DNA from: Holothuria scabra | Lineage: Eukaryota; Echinodermata; Holothuroidea; Aspidochirotida; Holothuriidae | NCBI GenBank assembly: GCA_037179385.1 | Contig: CM074179.1 | Coordinates: 37,437,224-37,501,223 of the forward strand | Reading direction: 5' to 3' | Length of the DNA stretch: 64,000 bases | In this document: positions 1 through 10,745 of the stretch, one piece after another | How positions within the stretch are numbered: the stretch's first letter is position 1 | Layout: each line of letters opens with the position of its first letter | Notes under the pieces: generated by a model | What the model was told of the DNA's origin: nothing | The model's input: the letters and a program-made list of their open reading frames with translations, nothing else | The model's database searches: none | Program-made: the position numbers and the translations under genes

Positions 1-1171
1 TCGTTTCTTATCAGGTGTACGTTATTAATTCGTTCTTGTGTTTACAAATTTGCTGATAAGAACACTTCTAGTTACATAATGTTTGATTTACAGAATGTAA
101 ATTGAAAAACAACAAATGAAAATTAATGGAAAAGTTAATCCATTTTATGAAACCGACAAATGCATGTGGAATTTCTCAGCCAAATTGACACAGAAAAAGT
201 GATCAGGAAGCATCACAATTCACTGGAAGCCAACCAAATATATTTCCGTGAAATTTCTTCCAATCAATCCATTTGCTTTGAGATTAAATTTAATGAAACA
301 TTTTGAGAAAAAAATTATACATTGAATAAATTTTATTTCCACCCTTTGCAAAACATATTTAATCCAGAAGAACACATGTCATTGTTAAACTCCATAAAAA
401 CCTAAATGCTTCAAGATCTTTAGGTACGATACATATCATCATCTCCAGGGTCCAAGGAACCTCTCACTTCTGCTGCTAAGTTACCTCAGACTCACCTTGA
501 TTCTTTTTTTACTGAACCCAAGTGACATGTTTATAATGTACATGTTCTGATGATTAACATGCTGCGCAATCAGCTTCACGTGTAAATATCACCAAAAATA
601 GCTGCAATTTGCACCACAACCTATCAAAATTCACCAATTCACAAGTTAAATTATTTTCACTGTACTATAAATAAGCATGGCCTAAATATGCAAATTTATG
701 AGTTTGAAATTCAACTCTGCAAAGGCTAACATCCCTCTCTTACCCTCATTCAATTTTAGTAAATTTCATTGGTATGCCTTGCAGATGTTTGTGTTAAAAA
801 TTTGCTTGGTCTATTTTATTCATACCACTGCTTTACAGTGTAGCCTCACATTCAGTAATAGTACTGTAGGTAGGAGCAATGTATTACTCAAGATACAGTA
901 ACACCCGATTAAATTTTACAGCATTAAAAATACTGTATTACAATATTCAAATACTTCAAACAAGTGTGTAATGTTAAAACAAACACTGGTACAACAACAC
1001 TCTTTCTTCAGAGTTAAAAAACAAGGACTGGTTTGATTGTTCAGTCTAGCCCAGTACTATTTGGTAGTTTCATGCAGTACACCTTTCCCCTTAATTTTAC
1101 TGTACTACACATTTCAAGTATTTCTGTTTTACACACCGTACAACAAACACGACTTCCCTATACTCTAAAAT
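1..1171. other. No gene recognised
   Basis: AT-rich sequence with only short chance open frames. I see no homology, splice-bounded exon or repeat structure that I can support. It lies just past the C-terminal end of the transposase relic encoded on the minus strand. Confidence 0.4.
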
Positions 1172-3224
1172 CTAACATATGTGTCCAGCATTTGCTCCGG
1201 TTTGTTGATCATTTCCAAAGTTGACTCTCTGCACCCTTCTCTTGGAAATCAAAAACACAACTCTGTGTGTCGTGGCAGTTTGTACTCTGAGAACAACACT
1301 TAAAACTCTTATGCAGGTACCATCAAATGATATATAGCAGTTCCATCTCCTTCCTGTCAAGTTTGGTGTACTGAATTTCCTACCATTCACCAAAACACAT
1401 GAAAATTTGTAGATTATAAGGTGCTCTGCAGCCATTCTCCTCAGTGGTCTTGCAGCATTTCTTTGACTCTTAGAGGGGCATCATAGTTTTGGGTACTTCC
1501 AATTAACAGTACCTGCATATCACCAAGATTCGAGTTCGAAGCCTTAACGGTAATTGGGGAGCCTCTCAACAGATCCTGTATGCATTGCAGAATCACTGGT
1601 GACGTATCCACAGTCTTTCAACCTTTATACGTAAAGGTCTCATAACAATCAAATTCTGAGCAATCTGAGCCTGCACATACCTAGTGCCATGGAACAAACT
1701 TTTGATTTTTCTATTGTAACCTCCAAAAGGAGAGCGTGAGTTACTCCAAAGATGACACCAACGCTGAACCATCTTGCCCAAATGTAGCATAAGCTGTACA
1801 TTGTAAGTCATGTGTTCAATTCCATACAAATTTTGCATTCCAATGACAAATTTTGTGAGAATAATTTCACACATAGAAATTTCATCCAACGTAACCTTGT
1901 CTTAGTTGTATCCACAGGGCATGAACAAGAAGTAGAATGTGAGACAGAAATGATGCTGAATGTATGCCTTTGAGAATAGGGAGGCAATAGAAAAGGATCC
2001 ATGATCTAAACTCCGAGGCTTTCCAATGTGCTTTCTCTCAGGGTGACCGAGGAAGGCAAGTAATGTCACTCTGAGGAACAACTGAAGCCATTCTCTCATC
2101 AATTTCTGTCATATGGTTTCCAATGTACCATGCCTGATTATGATTTCCTTTGTCTGTCAATAAATCTCGTAATTGTTCAGCCACACCCTCACAAGCAGCG
2201 TGCATGTAATCTACGGGGAGGTATTGCACAGTATTAAATTCTGGGAGAAGTAGTAAGGGAGATATTGATTAAACACCTTCCCCTGCCTATAAATCAGAGT
2301 GCAACCGGATTGCTTGTTCCTTCATACCCCTTTGTGTCCTGGGCTCGGGAGTAGCAGGGTACTCAAAGGGATATGCCATGACATGCCTTCGTCCCTTTGG
2401 TACGACTTGTCTTTTATGAATACACCACGAACATCCAAGAGTCCACTGAACTGGACAAAACCCTGCAACTGGCATATTGCCAGAGAGTCACATGAACATG
2501 ACCTTGCAAACACCTTTGTCTGGTCGAGAGTTCCTGTTATGCGTTCAGTCCATTCAATGACATTATTTGCCAATTGCTTAAATTCTTCGATAAAAGGCTT
2601 CAGAAAACTTGCGAAGAGATGTTTACTTTCTCCAAATCATTGGCCTTGAATAAGTATGTGCTCCTGTTGAATACTAGGGGAAGCTTTTAAACAATGATTT
2701 GTATAGGCCACAAACTTCCTTTGCTTGTCTGAAAGGCTGGCATACCACCACAATTCCAGTTCACTTCAAGACTGTCAGCAAAATCACCAACAAAGTACTT
2801 TTGAAGGGACGGAGTTTCCAAGAGATCTTTCAACTGGGCCTTGAGTGACAATGTGATAAAGGAAGACCCTCTCTTCATTGCTTCTGCTCGGGATATGTTG
2901 TCCCCATTGCAGATTCTGCAAGCCATTAAATCATCTGTTCCAAGGTAACTCTGACACTGCACACAGTATACATGAAATATGATTTCTTTTGACCTTTCAT
3001 CAAATTTTTGGCTAAAGAGAAAAATAGTTTCAGGTAAACGGCTGACTGGTAAATGAATGTTGATGAGCTTCAAAATCTCTTGTAGAGCAGTTTTTGTTAA
3101 ACTGTGTAGGAGAGCATAGGACATGATGGCAATTCCACTCAGAGATTCTGAAATAGATGTTCCATCATACAAAGGAGGATCATCATCTGGTTCTTCCCGG
3201 TCTTGGAGTTGCCTGTTGCCATTC
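1172..3224 (-). pseudogene. TNP2/CACTA(EnSpm)-like transposase relic
   Basis: Successive minus-strand fragments in different frames keep the order of the TNP2-like transposase family common in invertebrate genomes. From the N-terminal side these are: an acidic lead followed by a stretch with a CxxC...CxxC cluster (CVQC, CRIC; about 2,687-3,224); the region containing PVDYMHAACEGV and IGNHMTEID (about 2,038-2,229); the block MTYNVQLMLHLGKMV followed by LFHGT and QIAQN (about 1,593-1,889); and a C-terminal piece with VLVNGRKFSTPN (about 1,172-1,435). The 5' edge at 3,224 is set by a strong acceptor on the minus strand (T-rich tract then ACAG), giving an exon that starts NGNRQLQDREEPDDDPP. Frame changes and stops between blocks mean it cannot encode an intact transposase. 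Family assignment is from remembered motif order; CACTA membership is inference because no terminal repeats were identified. Confidence 0.7.
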
Positions 3225-3584
3225 TGTAAAAAAATAAGAACGATGCATAATGTTCATTTTATACCAGTAGGCTTATAAATGCAATATTCACTGCTTTAAC
3301 CTTTTAAGTGGGACGAAAAAGCAACCCCTTCGCTTTGCTCTTTGACAGCGAAATATTTTTAAACTTGAAAGAGAGTACTTTTATAGCAAAACAGTGCCCT
3401 GAATCACAAGCATGTGAAAAGTCAAACTGCAATTCCCATCAATCATTACGTCTTCAACTGTGTGCAGAGAAAGGAGAACTGTCTGCAGATTGGAAACAAA
3501 GTAGGCCTATCATGAATGAATTTGCAGTAGGTTCCATTGTTGTGAGTTGTGGTTTCGATGAAAGAGAAACCTTTGCATTCATGA
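3225..3584. other. Spacer upstream of the transposase exon
   Basis: Immediately upstream (minus-strand sense) of the acceptor at 3,224, so it would be intronic if the relic was spliced. No coding homology was recognised on either strand. Confidence 0.3.
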
Positions 3585-3659
3585 TGGCGTGTGTGTACTT
3601 TTGTATGTGTGTAGGTGCGTGCGTGTGGGTGTGTGTATGTATGTGTGTGTGTTTGTGAC
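3585..3659. repeat. (TG)n microsatellite
   Basis: Imperfect TG/GT run with interruptions. It directly abuts the first satellite array; the second array at 12.7-14.2 kb likewise ends in a CA run, so the two arrays share the same edge type in mirrored order. Confidence 0.9.
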
Positions 3660-4440
3660 ACTACTCGTTATCACTATATCTCAAGAAGGAAAGGTCTGAC
3701 AGATCTCAAGCTTGGTACACAGGTGCCCAATATAGAGAGAAAGAATCCTATTGTTTTTGGTGGAGGTCAAAGATCACCTGGGGTAACGGGGGTCAAACTC
3801 TAAAAACCTCGTTAACACGGTATCTTGAGGTAGAAATCTTGGTTGAATGTCATACTTGGTATATAGGTGCGTTATTGTTAGAGAAAGAACGCTACTGTTT
3901 TTGGTGGAGTTCAAAGGTCATTTGGAGTCACCAGGGGTCAGAACCCCAAAACCTTGTTAACACGATATCTTGAGATTGGAAACTTGGATGAATGTAATAC
4001 TTGGTACATATTTGCTCCACAGTAAGAGAAAGAATCCTATTGTTTTTGGTAAGGGTCAAGGGTTATTTCGGGTCACCAGGGGTCAAAATCACAAAAGCTT
4101 GTTAACGCGAATTCTTGAGGTAGAAATCTTGGAGGAATGTCATACTCGGTATGTAGATGCGTTAATGTCAGAGGAAGAACCCTAATTTCTTTTGGTGGGG
4201 TCAAAGGTCATATGGGGTCACCGGGGACAAAATCCCAAAAGGTCTTTATCACTATTTCTTGAGATAGAAAACTTGGATGAATGCCATACTTTGTATGTAG
4301 ATGCAATATGGTCAAGGGAAGAATCATATAACTTTTGGTGGGGGTCAAAGTTCATGTGGGGTCCCCAGTGGTCAAAGTCCGAAAACCTTATTATTACGAG
4401 TTATTGAGATAGGGAACTTGGAATGAATGTCATTCTTAGG
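3660..4440 (+). repeat. ~145-bp satellite array, copy 1 (about 5 monomers)
   Basis: The anchor TTTTGGTGG recurs near 3,750, 3,895, 4,040, 4,188 and 4,333, a period of 144-148 bp. Each monomer contains GGTCAAAGGTCA-like direct repeats, then GGGGTCAC, then a TTGTTAACACGATATCTTGAG block. The reverse complement of the 12.7-14.2 kb array matches this monomer (TTTTGGTGGAGGTCAAAGG and AACACGATATCT blocks), so both arrays are one family in opposite orientations. Divergence between monomers is visibly high. Confidence 0.85.
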
Positions 4441-5339
4441 TAATAGTGTTCTCCACTAGCTATTTTTGACTGCGGTGCACCACCATGATAAAATGTGGGA
4501 AGCGTTGCATTAGTTCCCACCTTTACGCCCCCTCCCCCACAAAAACATTTGCCGGCCCGACAAAAAGTCTCCTGCACTAAGCATAAAGCTAAAATAAGCA
4601 GTTTGAACACATGTGGACGGCATAAAATTTGAGCAGATGCATGCTGAAATATAGGTTGCTTAACGGACGTGCTTGGCAACTGCTTCACTATTTTTCACGA
4701 CGTAATAACGAAGGAGAAGTTTACATTCGACACCTGCCAAGGAGACAAGGTGAACTTCAACAGGACATCTCTTTTAAAAATCTTGTGATGATCAAATGAT
4801 CACGTACTTAAAGCCAGTCACAACTCTCGACACATTCAGTGCTACTTCAGTGTGTACAGCATAGCTAGAGGATCTCGCAATTTTCGACAATGGAATCTCG
4901 GAAAAAAAGTTCACCATTATATATGACTGAAAAGGTAAATAAGTTAACGATATTCTACAGTGGCAATTCTTGGCTTTTGGAAAAATTGAAAACACAAAGT
5001 GTGTAGCTCCCTTAGCAGAGAAATTTATGCCCAAAATGTGCGGTTTGATTTATCAAGTGAGCTAACGTCAGTACTTTCTGCATACGTTTGTGCAAGTCAG
5101 CAGTAGCCTACATCCCTTTCACAAAGCAGGATCGAGTACTAAAAAGGGTCAACAAAATCCATGTGGCCAAGAACATCTAAAATATTTACAAAGCGTGTGT
5201 AATAGTCCCTCATACATTAATGTGCAATACTTTTGTGAGCTTTAAATACAAAGTTTTTCTCTACGAAGTAATTTTTCAGCATGTCTTGGCACTTTTGCCA
5301 TTGTCTAACGTATAGCACATAGGCCTAGGCCTAGCCTAG
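4441..5339. other. Spacer between satellite and DIRS-like element
   Basis: No convincing gene. A short palindromic GGCCTAGGCCTAGCCTAGG tract lies near 5,322-5,340, just before the first recognisable DIRS-type codons; it could lie near the element boundary, but no terminal repeat could be demonstrated. Confidence 0.3.
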
Positions 5340-5346
5340 GGACTTT

Positions 5347-6170
5347 TAACAAGGCCGTCGAGGTTATCAAGAAAACCTTAGGCTTCCAGCCTCATGAAGT
5401 TCCCCAGTCTACGGAGGAAACGAGGCGGTCAAGACTTTTCTTGAATAAACCCAAGCAGGCTCCCCTCTCTAGTCTTTCAGTGGACTATAAATGCTTTGAG
5501 ATGTTCACAGCCATCGCTAACATGAAGACCTGGACAACATTCCCGTCCAAGGATGCCTCTGTGTTCAGAGTGGATGAATCTGACTGGGAGAAGTTATTTC
5601 GTGCTCCTGTAATGCCTCAAGCCGCCAAGGATAAGCTAGCAACAGAGCAGGCTATGGACTAGAAGGGGAGATTTCTTGCCAAGGACAAGAAACTCCTGGT
5701 AACGGAACTGGTTAAGATCGATACAGCAGCCAGAATGGGCCTGAAGTTTTCTTCCTCACTCTTGCTTTTGGAAGAAGTTATCAATATGGCCTTAAATCAA
5801 CCACAGTATAGGACTATCTCAAGGGAAGATATAGGAACGCTGGTGAAGCTCCTGGGTCCCGTTTCTCGCTTATTGTTTGACCAGTTGGTTAGGATCGCCA
5901 TCCGGTCCGTCCGTTACAGGAGGGCCTCTGCACTAGACTGTGTGCCGTAGCCTACGGACTCCATTAAGGACAAGTTTCAGATTCTTCCGTCTTCGTCCGC
6001 GGACCTCTTCAACAACCGGTTCGAATCTCTCCTGCAGTCGGAGGTGGAGAAGCACAAGGATTTCAAAGACGCCGACTTCAGGCCGACACAATGCTCCTCT
6101 TCACGTTCTTTTAGAGACATTCGTGCCTCTGGATCGGAAAGAGCCCATTTCCGAAGCCATTAGTTTGTAG
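5347..6170 (+). pseudogene. DIRS-like gag-type ORF remnant
   Basis: Reading from about 5,347 gives KAVEVIKKTLGFQPHEVPQ and continues through LSVDYKCFEMFTAIANMKTW and AAKDKLATEQAMD to a TAG at about 5,660. A second fragment (about 5,735-5,950) contains MGLKFSSSLLLLEEVINMAL and a region around GPVSRLLFDQLVRIA. This is the sort of helical, weakly conserved ORF found upstream of reverse transcriptase in DIRS elements. At least one stop and one frame change separate the pieces. Assignment rests mainly on position relative to the polymerase. Confidence 0.55.
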
Positions 6171-6302
6171 ATCGACCTCGCCGAGGTAGCTAGTCGGTTC
6201 CCTTCCAGGATCGTCGGGTCGTCGTGACCCTGCGGTGCGCACTCGCCCCTCCCGGCCCGCTGATAGAAGTCAATCTGGTTTTCGCCGACTGCCACGTAGA
6301 GG

Positions 6303-7535
6303 ATGGGTTCCGAAGCCCTAGGGATGCCCACCTCTACGTCTTGTTCCCGGCGGTGGGGGCATTTAGAAAGGTTCGCTGGACTAGAACTATCGGAACCACC
6401 TCCAGTAAGGCATCTCTTCCGGTCAACTCCAGTTCCAGCCCTACAGGACCAAAAGAACGCCTTGGAAAAGAAACTGTCGCATCTGTTGGCTAGGGAGGCA
6501 ATTCGTTCGGCCTCACTTCCGGATGAAAACACTAGCGTCTATCCTTGCATCCCTCTCCAAATGTCTCTGGGCCACGTCAGTGGATCCCGATTCCACAAGG
6601 ACGATCAGCACTTTCTGGCTTTCAATTTCAAGGGCGCAGACTACGTCTATCAGGCCATGTTCTTTGGTATTTCCACGGCCAAGAGGGTCTTCACAAGGCT
6701 CACCAGAGCAATCACAACTTTCTCAGACGCAGGGGTGTGTAGGTCGTCGCGTATCTGGACGATTGGCTCATCGTCGCCTAGTCAGAAACGGCCGTTGCGG
6801 AGCACACCCGAATCGTGACTCAGCTCCTGAGGAACCTCGGGTGGATCATCAACCTTCAGAAGTCCTCTCTCACCCCTTCTAAGCAGAAGGGAGACCATAT
6901 CGACGGAAGCGTCCCTGTCCGGCTGGGGAGCCTCGTGGAAATTATCGCCAGTCTCAGGGAACTGGTCTAGCGAAGGGTCTATCTTGCGTATCAACTTCCT
7001 GGAGATGGAGGCGGTTCACAGAGCGATTCTCCATTAAGGCGAATATCTCAGGGCTTCTCCGGTAACGGTCCTGTCGGACAGCTCCATCATAGCGTCTTAC
7101 ATAAACAAGCAAGGCCGCCGTCTCTGTGCCTACGAGCCATCAACATGATCTTGGAGACCGAAAGCCTAGACATTCATTTGCGAGTCTCTCACCTGGCAGG
7201 GAAGGACAATGAAGTCGCGGACGCTCTCTCAGGGGGTGGTCCGTGGATCAGAAGGAGTGGTCCCTTTCCAGCGTGAGGGCCAACCACATCTTCTCGCTGT
7301 GCGGGCGTCCTCACGTCGACCTTTTAGCCGCCCCGGGCAACGCACAGCTGGAGGTCTTTTGCACCGTTCTAAGATCCTTGAGCTTGGGGGACGGACGCTG
7401 TATCCTTCGATTGGAACGGCATGTTCGCCTACGCCTTTCCTCCCTTCAGCATGATCCATCAAGTGATAGCGAAGGTCCGAGAGACGCACATGTTCATTCT
7501 GCTGATAGCGCCATCTTGACCAAACCAGCCTAGGT
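6303..7535 (+). pseudogene. DIRS-like reverse transcriptase/RNase H remnant
   Basis: The fragment with DQHFLAFNFKGADYVYQAM and FGISTAKRVFTRLTRAI is the reverse transcriptase palm. The catalytic motif YLDD is present in another frame, codons 6,752-6,763, followed by WLIVA, so a frameshift lies just upstream. An RNase H-like block reads STEASLSGWGA near 6,899-6,932, where the usual D of TDAS is E. Downstream come VTVLSDSSIIASYINKQG (about 7,060-7,115), SHLAGKDNEVADALS and GRPHVDLLAAPGNAQLEVFC (about 7,300-7,365), all standard for DIRS polymerases. Multiple frame changes rule out activity. Confidence 0.8.
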
Positions 7536-7618
7536 TTTCACTTCTTCTACAACTACTGGTCGACAACCCTTTCAAGTTCCCTCCAAGAACGACCCTCCTT
7601 TCCCAACTTAGGGGGAAG

Positions 7619-8670
7619 GTGCTACATCCGGACGTGGGTCCCCTACGCCTAACTGCTTGGCCACTGTCATGCGATCTATCCAGGCAGAAGGCCTTTTACA
7701 AGCGGCTACTAACATCGCGCCCAGAGAAAGGAAATCTTCCACACTGGCTGTTTACAATGCCCGTATCAAAAGGCACAGGTCATGGGCACCAGCCTGAGAT
7801 ACCGATCCCTTGCAAGCTTCAGTAGCAGAGGTAGCCGAGTTCCTGACTTCTCTCTTTAAGGAGGGAAAGCAGGTCAGAACAGTACGCAGCTACCGGGCGG
7901 CGATAGCGTCATCCACAAGGGCTTTTTTTTTTTTTTTCGACGGGAGCTCAGTGTTTAACAACGTCACTATCCTGCAATTGATCAGAGGGATGTTTCAATT
8001 CAGACCTCCGGTGAAGAAGCTTCCTCCATCCTGGTCAATCAACCAAGTTCTGGAGCTCCTGCGCCGTCCTCCTTACGAACCGCTGGAGTCGGCCTCGTTG
8101 CGACACCTCACGGAGAAGACGCTGTTTCTCGTAGCTGCAGCTTCGGCAAGGAGAAGGAGTGGTATTCAGGCCCTGTCAGTTAAGGACGGGTTCATTAGGT
8201 TCCGCAGAGAGGGAGTTCACCTCTTACCTCATCCGGGTTTCTTGGCTAAGAACCAGTCGATCGTTCTTCCCGGAGCCGATTTTCTTATCAACCATAGAGT
8301 CCATATCTTCAGTGGAAGACCGGTTGCTATGTCCGGTCAGGGCCCTCAAGAAGTACGTACGAAGACGCTGTTTCTCGTAGCTGCAGCTTCGGCAAGGAGA
8401 AGGAGTGGTATTCAGGCCCTGTCAGTTAAGGACGGGTTCATTAGGTTCCGCAGAGAGGGAGTTCACCTCTTACCTCATCCGGGTTTCTTGGCTAAGAACC
8501 AGTCGATCGTTCTTCCCGGAGCCGATTTTCTTATCAACCATAGAGTCCATATCTTCAGTGGAAGACCGGTTGCTATGTCCGGTCAGGGCCCTCAAGAAGT
8601 ACGTACGTTGCACCAAACCACTGAGGACGTCTTCGCAACTGTCCATACTCCCCCAAGACCCGTATTCTAG
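7619..8670 (+). pseudogene. DIRS-like tyrosine recombinase remnant with internal duplication
   Basis: LHPDVGPLRLTAWPLS begins the linker, followed from about 7,810 by VRTVRSYRAAIASS, RGMFQFRPPVKKLPPSWSIN and KTLFLVAAASARRRSGIQAL, the core of the recombinase that mobilises DIRS-like circles. The arginine in ARRRS fits the first catalytic Arg region. Three lesions are visible. (1) A 15-T run at 7,922-7,936 adds phenylalanines where relatives read RGF-DG. (2) A frameshift separates the LINHRVH frame from the correct VEDRLLCPVRALKKYV frame. (3) A perfect 246-bp tandem duplication repeats residues from KTLFLVAAA onward. The C-terminal catalytic His/Tyr region is not recognisable. Confidence 0.8.
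8115..8607 (+). repeat. Perfect 246-bp tandem duplication
   Basis: 8,115-8,361 and 8,361-8,607 are identical base for base by eye, offset exactly 246 bp (82 codons). The unit lies wholly inside the recombinase remnant and keeps frame. Both copies contain the same frameshift before the VEDRLLCP segment, so the duplication came after that lesion, or is an assembly artefact. Confidence 0.95.
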
Positions 8671-8746
8671 TCCAAGTCCAAGAAACTAGTCCAAGCACTA
8701 AATGTTAATCAAATGAAGCATTGAAACTGTACAAAGTCAAACAAAC

Positions 8747-8828
8747 CTGTTCAAACTGCTCAATTGATTTTGCCTTCAAGCGGTATAATGTCCCCTCGGG
8801 TACTTCAAAAGCATCATCTTCTAAATAC
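8747..8828 (-). other. Candidate short exon, function unknown
   Basis: On the minus strand an acceptor-like TTCACTCAG precedes an 82-bp open segment reading YLEDDAFEVPEGTLYRLKAKS and then IEQFEQ, followed by CAG|GTTTGT. The protein looks ordinary and soluble but I do not recognise it. It lies upstream, same strand, of the transposase relic, with the DIRS element between them. It may be a chance open stretch. Confidence 0.2.
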
Positions 8829-10668
8829 CTGAGTGAACGAAAGAATAAATATTTCATTATTAAATCAATGGCTTCTTCAACTAATGCAACATTGAAAAAC
8901 TTAAAAAAATGGACACTTGGGGCACAACAGGCACCCGTGGGCAAACTTGCAAGAAATTATTTGTTGGAAAATTTGTCAATGCAGGGCTCCATTAAACTTG
9001 AAGGGTATTCTCCCAGGGCAGGTTATTCCACTTAACGTTAGTCCTAAGTAAAGTACCTTTAAGTTCGGGGTAAAAAATTCTTACATTTTTGTTTTGGAGC
9101 AATCTGTCTGTTGCATACAGTACAGAATCCACAAGTATTCTTTACAAGATAAGCTTCAGTGCATTCAGAGGAGTCAGGCTCGTTTCAAAAGTTGTGAATT
9201 ATCTTGATAGCCTGTGTTGATGAAACCTATTTTGAAGGAAATTTATCCCCCTACCCTAGAGGAGCATCACAGGCAAAACAGACTTGAGCCTAGTTCTCTT
9301 CTCCAAAAGCTACATTGGTAAGGCTAACAATAACATTTCCATGGACAGATACTCCTAGACCTAAGCCCCAAAACTTGCAGGATTAACAACCTCCACTTTT
9401 TGTTGTAGGCTAACCTACGCCTAAATTTAGTTGACTATCCAATATATTGCCAGTGTACTTTGATTGATGATTTACATAGGCCTAAGCCTAACTTTAGGCT
9501 AAATTAAATAGGCTCGCTACAAAGACCCCGCTCAGGAAATTCAACATTTTATTAGGGTTAAAGGCATCCCTGATGCATATGATTATGAGGCATAAGCATA
9601 GCAATGTCAACTGAAAGTGTCACCGTGCTTCGAAAGATGAAGGAGAACAGACTGTGGTTGATCACTAACCTCACTAACATTATATAGGGAGCAATTGTGC
9701 GACTGTGTACGTTAGGCCCAGTTAACGTTATATTTTTAGGCCTTGGCTACTTAGCCTAACAACTAAATAAGGGCCCCGGGCCCATTATCGTCATTTTAAA
9801 ATTTAAGGCAGAAAATTACCCACCGTTTGTACTGTCTCCGTGCCCTTCCATTTTCCATTGTTGGGAAACTTTTACAAAAACACATTTTTGGAAAAGTGAA
9901 ATGAAGCCATTAACTGTAGGCTAGTGTTGCTTTTAGTTACTTCGTTGAACATGTTCGTGCTTTTTTCATTGCATATCATGTATTGCATGCAGAGGCTGAA
10001 GTTGTCAGATAAAAACGACCGTCACAAATCATAATAAGTTTTGAAACAATGAGACCAAAATTCCTGTTAATATTAAAAAAAAATATGATAGTTTCTAATA
10101 CTTAAATACTAATAACTTCAGTTTTTTATTTTTTTTCATTGTTATAAAAAAAAGGTAATGTACGAATATATGAATACATTAAAACTTCGGACAGTTTTTA
10201 CTTGGTTTAATTTTGCCAATACTTTGGCACAGCTCACTTTTAAAAGGGGTTAACATAACACTTTTAGGAGGGGTTAAACTGCTGCAATTGTTTCTTGTAA
10301 CATTAAATTCATTTCAAAACGACATTTTAAATTTTTTTTAGGACTTCATTTTGAAATTTGATTGATTTGGTTTAAAAGATCATAAATAAAAAAATAACAC
10401 TTTAAAGTTTTTTTAAATCATCACTCTTCTTCTACTTCTACTTTTGACGTGAAGGGTCGCAGCTACGTCACAAAGCTGTATCGATCTTGATATCACTTGG
10501 GTACGCGTCAGATTTGAAAAGCTGATCAACTGGTTATACTTAGCCCAACCGACGTTACGGTTTTTTTTTTTTTAAATAAAACTATTTCAAAAATTAGACA
10601 TGGCTTCCAAATACTTCAGTGGCAGTGTGATAAAAGTTTAAGCCTAGTAACTTCATCAAATGTTTTAG
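8829..10668. other. No gene recognised
   Basis: AT-rich spacer with scattered TAGGCCTA-type words and short A/T runs. No coding homology, terminal repeat or tandem array seen. Confidence 0.35.
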
Positions 10669-10745
10669 GACTGAATGAGAAGCACCATCCAGGTGACAAA
10701 GTTACAACAGCAGATTGCTGCCAGAAATCATTTCGTAACTTAGAG
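10669..10745 (+). other. Candidate short exon with strong donor
   Basis: TGTTTTAG|GACTGAATG acceptor and TTAGAG|GTAAGT donor bound a 77-bp open segment reading LNEKHHPGDKVTTADCCQKS and then FRNLE. The donor is consensus. It is on the same strand as the exon-like pieces at 15.1-17.1 kb and could be an upstream exon of that locus. Not recognised as any family. Confidence 0.25.

Larger units (their letters stand above)
5340..8690 (+). mobile_element. Degenerate DIRS-like tyrosine-recombinase retrotransposon
   Basis: In order on the plus strand: a gag-like segment, reverse transcriptase with YLDD, RNase H-like segment, the DIRS-type block with SDSSIIASYINKQG and SHLAGKDNEVADALS, and a tyrosine recombinase. 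A recombinase in place of a DDE integrase is diagnostic for the DIRS order. GC content is clearly higher than in the flanks. Coding is broken by several frameshifts and stops, so this is a dead copy. The split or inverted terminal repeats that DIRS elements carry were not found, so both ends are approximate. Confidence 0.85.

Noticed and set aside
3308..3658. 116-codon frame starting MGRKSNPF
   Set aside because: It ends in translated TG microsatellite and lacks homology; left uncalled.
8721..9035. 104-codon plus-strand open frame opposite the candidate minus-strand exon
   Set aside because: Low complexity, no splice logic and no homology; likely a shadow of the opposite strand or chance.
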